Shown: piece after piece, positions 20,344-21,511 of the stretch
Numbering within the stretch: position 1 is the first letter of the stretch
Layout of the letters: every line of letters starts with the position of its first letter
Assembly: GCA_002710495.1 (NCBI GenBank)
Contig: PAKE01000055.1
Span: 1-21,511, forward strand
Direction of reading: 5' to 3'
Origin: Flavobacteriales bacterium
GTDB taxonomy: Bacteria; Bacteroidota; Bacteroidia; Flavobacteriales; BACL11
DNA length: 21,511 nucleotides
Program-made: the position numbers and the translations under genes
Notes under the pieces: model-generated
What the model saw: only the letters and a program-made list of their open reading frames with translations
Told to the model about the DNA's origin: nothing
Database searches by the model: none

Positions 20344-21511
20344 AATGAATAAATATCTCATAATAATTTTATTTTTAGGCAATTTATTATTTGCAACCAA
20401 TTATAATCACGTGAGGAATAGAAATGGAAATGATACTAATTCACGCATCAATTATATAGAGCGTAATACTTATCGTGATGAAGATGAACTTCTACAGTTT
20501 ATTGAATCAACCATGCAAACCCATCTTATACCTGGAATATCAATTTCAGTTGTTAAAGACAATAATATTGTTTGGGAAAAACAATTTGGTTATGCAAATA
20601 TTGAAAATGATATACTGGTCGATGAAAATACGATGTTTATATTATCTTCCATTTCAAAAACAGTTACAGCAACTGCATTAATGCAATTATATGAAAATGG
20701 TTTGTTTGATCTTGATGATAATATTAATGATTATTTAAACTTTGATATAATTCATCCTGATTTCCCATTGGCTACTATAACTTTTAAAATGCTTTTAAAT
20801 CATGTTTCAGGGATAAGAGATAATTGGAGCGTAATGCCATATTATGATGGTGACTCTCAAATAGGATTGGATTATTATCTTAATCAATATTTTTCTCTTG
20901 AAGGTGATTTTTATGATAATAATTTAAATTTTACTAATACAATGCCTGGGACAAGTTACACTTACTCAAACATTGGTGCTGCATTAATAGGATTATTAGT
21001 AGAGAAAATATCAAATCAATCATTTGATGATTACTGCAATGAAAATATATTTGAACCCCTTTCTATGAATAATGCATTTTGGTTTTTATCTGAAATTAAT
21101 AATATTAATCAAGTTGCTTCTCCATATCAATTAGCTGCAGGATCAGGTGATTCATGTTTTGAAATTGGTTGTGGTATATACGATGAAAGCAATCCTTGTT
21201 TTTGTGATGCAGCTTGTACTGAATTTGAAGATTGTTGTTATGATTACGAAGATATTTGTGGAGAAAATGGTACTGGTAGCAGTTTAGGAAGTTTAACAGA
21301 AGAAGATCATTATGGATACTCCGATTATCCTTCAGGACAGCTCAGAATAACATCAAATAATTTAGCTAAATTTATGAGTGCATACATGAATGATGGAGTT
21401 TATAATGGTATAAGAATTTTAAATTCTGATACAATTGAATTAATGAAGACAATTCATAATCCACTCTCAAATTCAATGCAAGGTTTGATGTGGTATTATA
21501 AAAATTCAAAC
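20344..21511 (+). CDS. secreted beta-lactamase-family serine hydrolase with somatomedin-B-like insert (partial)
   Basis: At least 389 aa; the reading frame is open to the window end, so the C-terminus is missing. A signal peptide covers about 1-17. The penicillin-binding-protein/class C beta-lactamase-type domain starts near residue 46. It has the nucleophile motif S102-I-S-K105, then the Y207-S-N209 motif; the third box (HxG/KTG) would lie beyond the window. Residues about 271-305 hold eight cysteines in the order C-x4-C-x8-C-x-CD-x2-C-x5-CC-DY-x3-C, as in somatomedin B domains, inserted between the YxN motif and the rest of the hydrolase. It may act as an esterase or peptidase. The start abuts repeat remnant 13. 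Confidence 0.8.

Overview
The window is AT-rich, gene-dense DNA, most likely from an uncultured marine bacterium of the Fibrobacterota-Chlorobiota-Bacteroidota (FCB) side of the tree. Candidatus Marinimicrobia (SAR406) is my best guess. This rests on the very low GC, the three exported proteins with dockerin-like GDIN...D-x-NIQDVV modules, the YHYH, NHL and secreted agmatine-deiminase-type proteins, and the gene style. There is no rRNA or marker gene to prove it.

The striking feature is the left two thirds (1 to about 13,585). It is a tandem array of short, mostly single-gene cassettes separated by a directly repeated unit, always in the same orientation. Each unit is the 3' part of a tRNA-Pro(UGG) gene (47 nt: anticodon arm, variable loop, T arm, 3' acceptor strand, discriminator A, no CCA). 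It is followed by a rho-independent terminator (AAGCCTC-loop-GAGGCTT) and, before plus-strand genes, usually by a conserved promoter-like block TTTTGTARATT. No complete tRNA is present. Copies 1 to 5 (5, 617, 1834, 2654, 3340) have identical 47-nt tRNA parts. Copy 6 is slightly changed, 7 and 9 are decayed, 8, 10, 11 and 12 are heavily decayed, and only terminator-like traces are seen further right (18745, 20301). I read this as serial site-specific insertion at a tRNA-Pro gene lying to the left of the window, with the newest cassettes on the left.

Cassette contents in order: DUF1772 membrane protein; SDR-type reductase (minus); acetolactate-decarboxylase-like lipoprotein; phospholipid-N-methyltransferase-like enzyme (minus); NYN-domain protein; Cys-rich lipoprotein; outer-membrane beta-barrel-like protein; a 71-aa unknown; a secreted agmatine/peptidylarginine-deiminase-type enzyme with a dockerin. 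Next comes a four-gene alkane-oxidation operon (TetR, AlkB, aldehyde dehydrogenase, MAPEG) with twin operators in front. The last cassette holds a small membrane protein, adenosine deaminase and a pterin-carbinolamine-dehydratase-like protein.

From 13,586 rightwards the repeats fade. This part holds a YHYH protein, a nitroreductase, an NHL-type secreted protein with a dockerin, tRNA 2-selenouridine synthase (minus), a DUF2061 membrane protein, a 52-aa CCGxGC-CPY protein, and a divergent Fur-family regulator / MerC-domain pair with an inverted repeat between them. It ends with a 3' fragment of a paralogue of the SDR gene at 717 and a secreted beta-lactamase-fold protein (cut by the window end) with a somatomedin-B-like cysteine insert. 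No integrase or transposase gene lies in the window, so if the cassettes move they are mobilised in trans.
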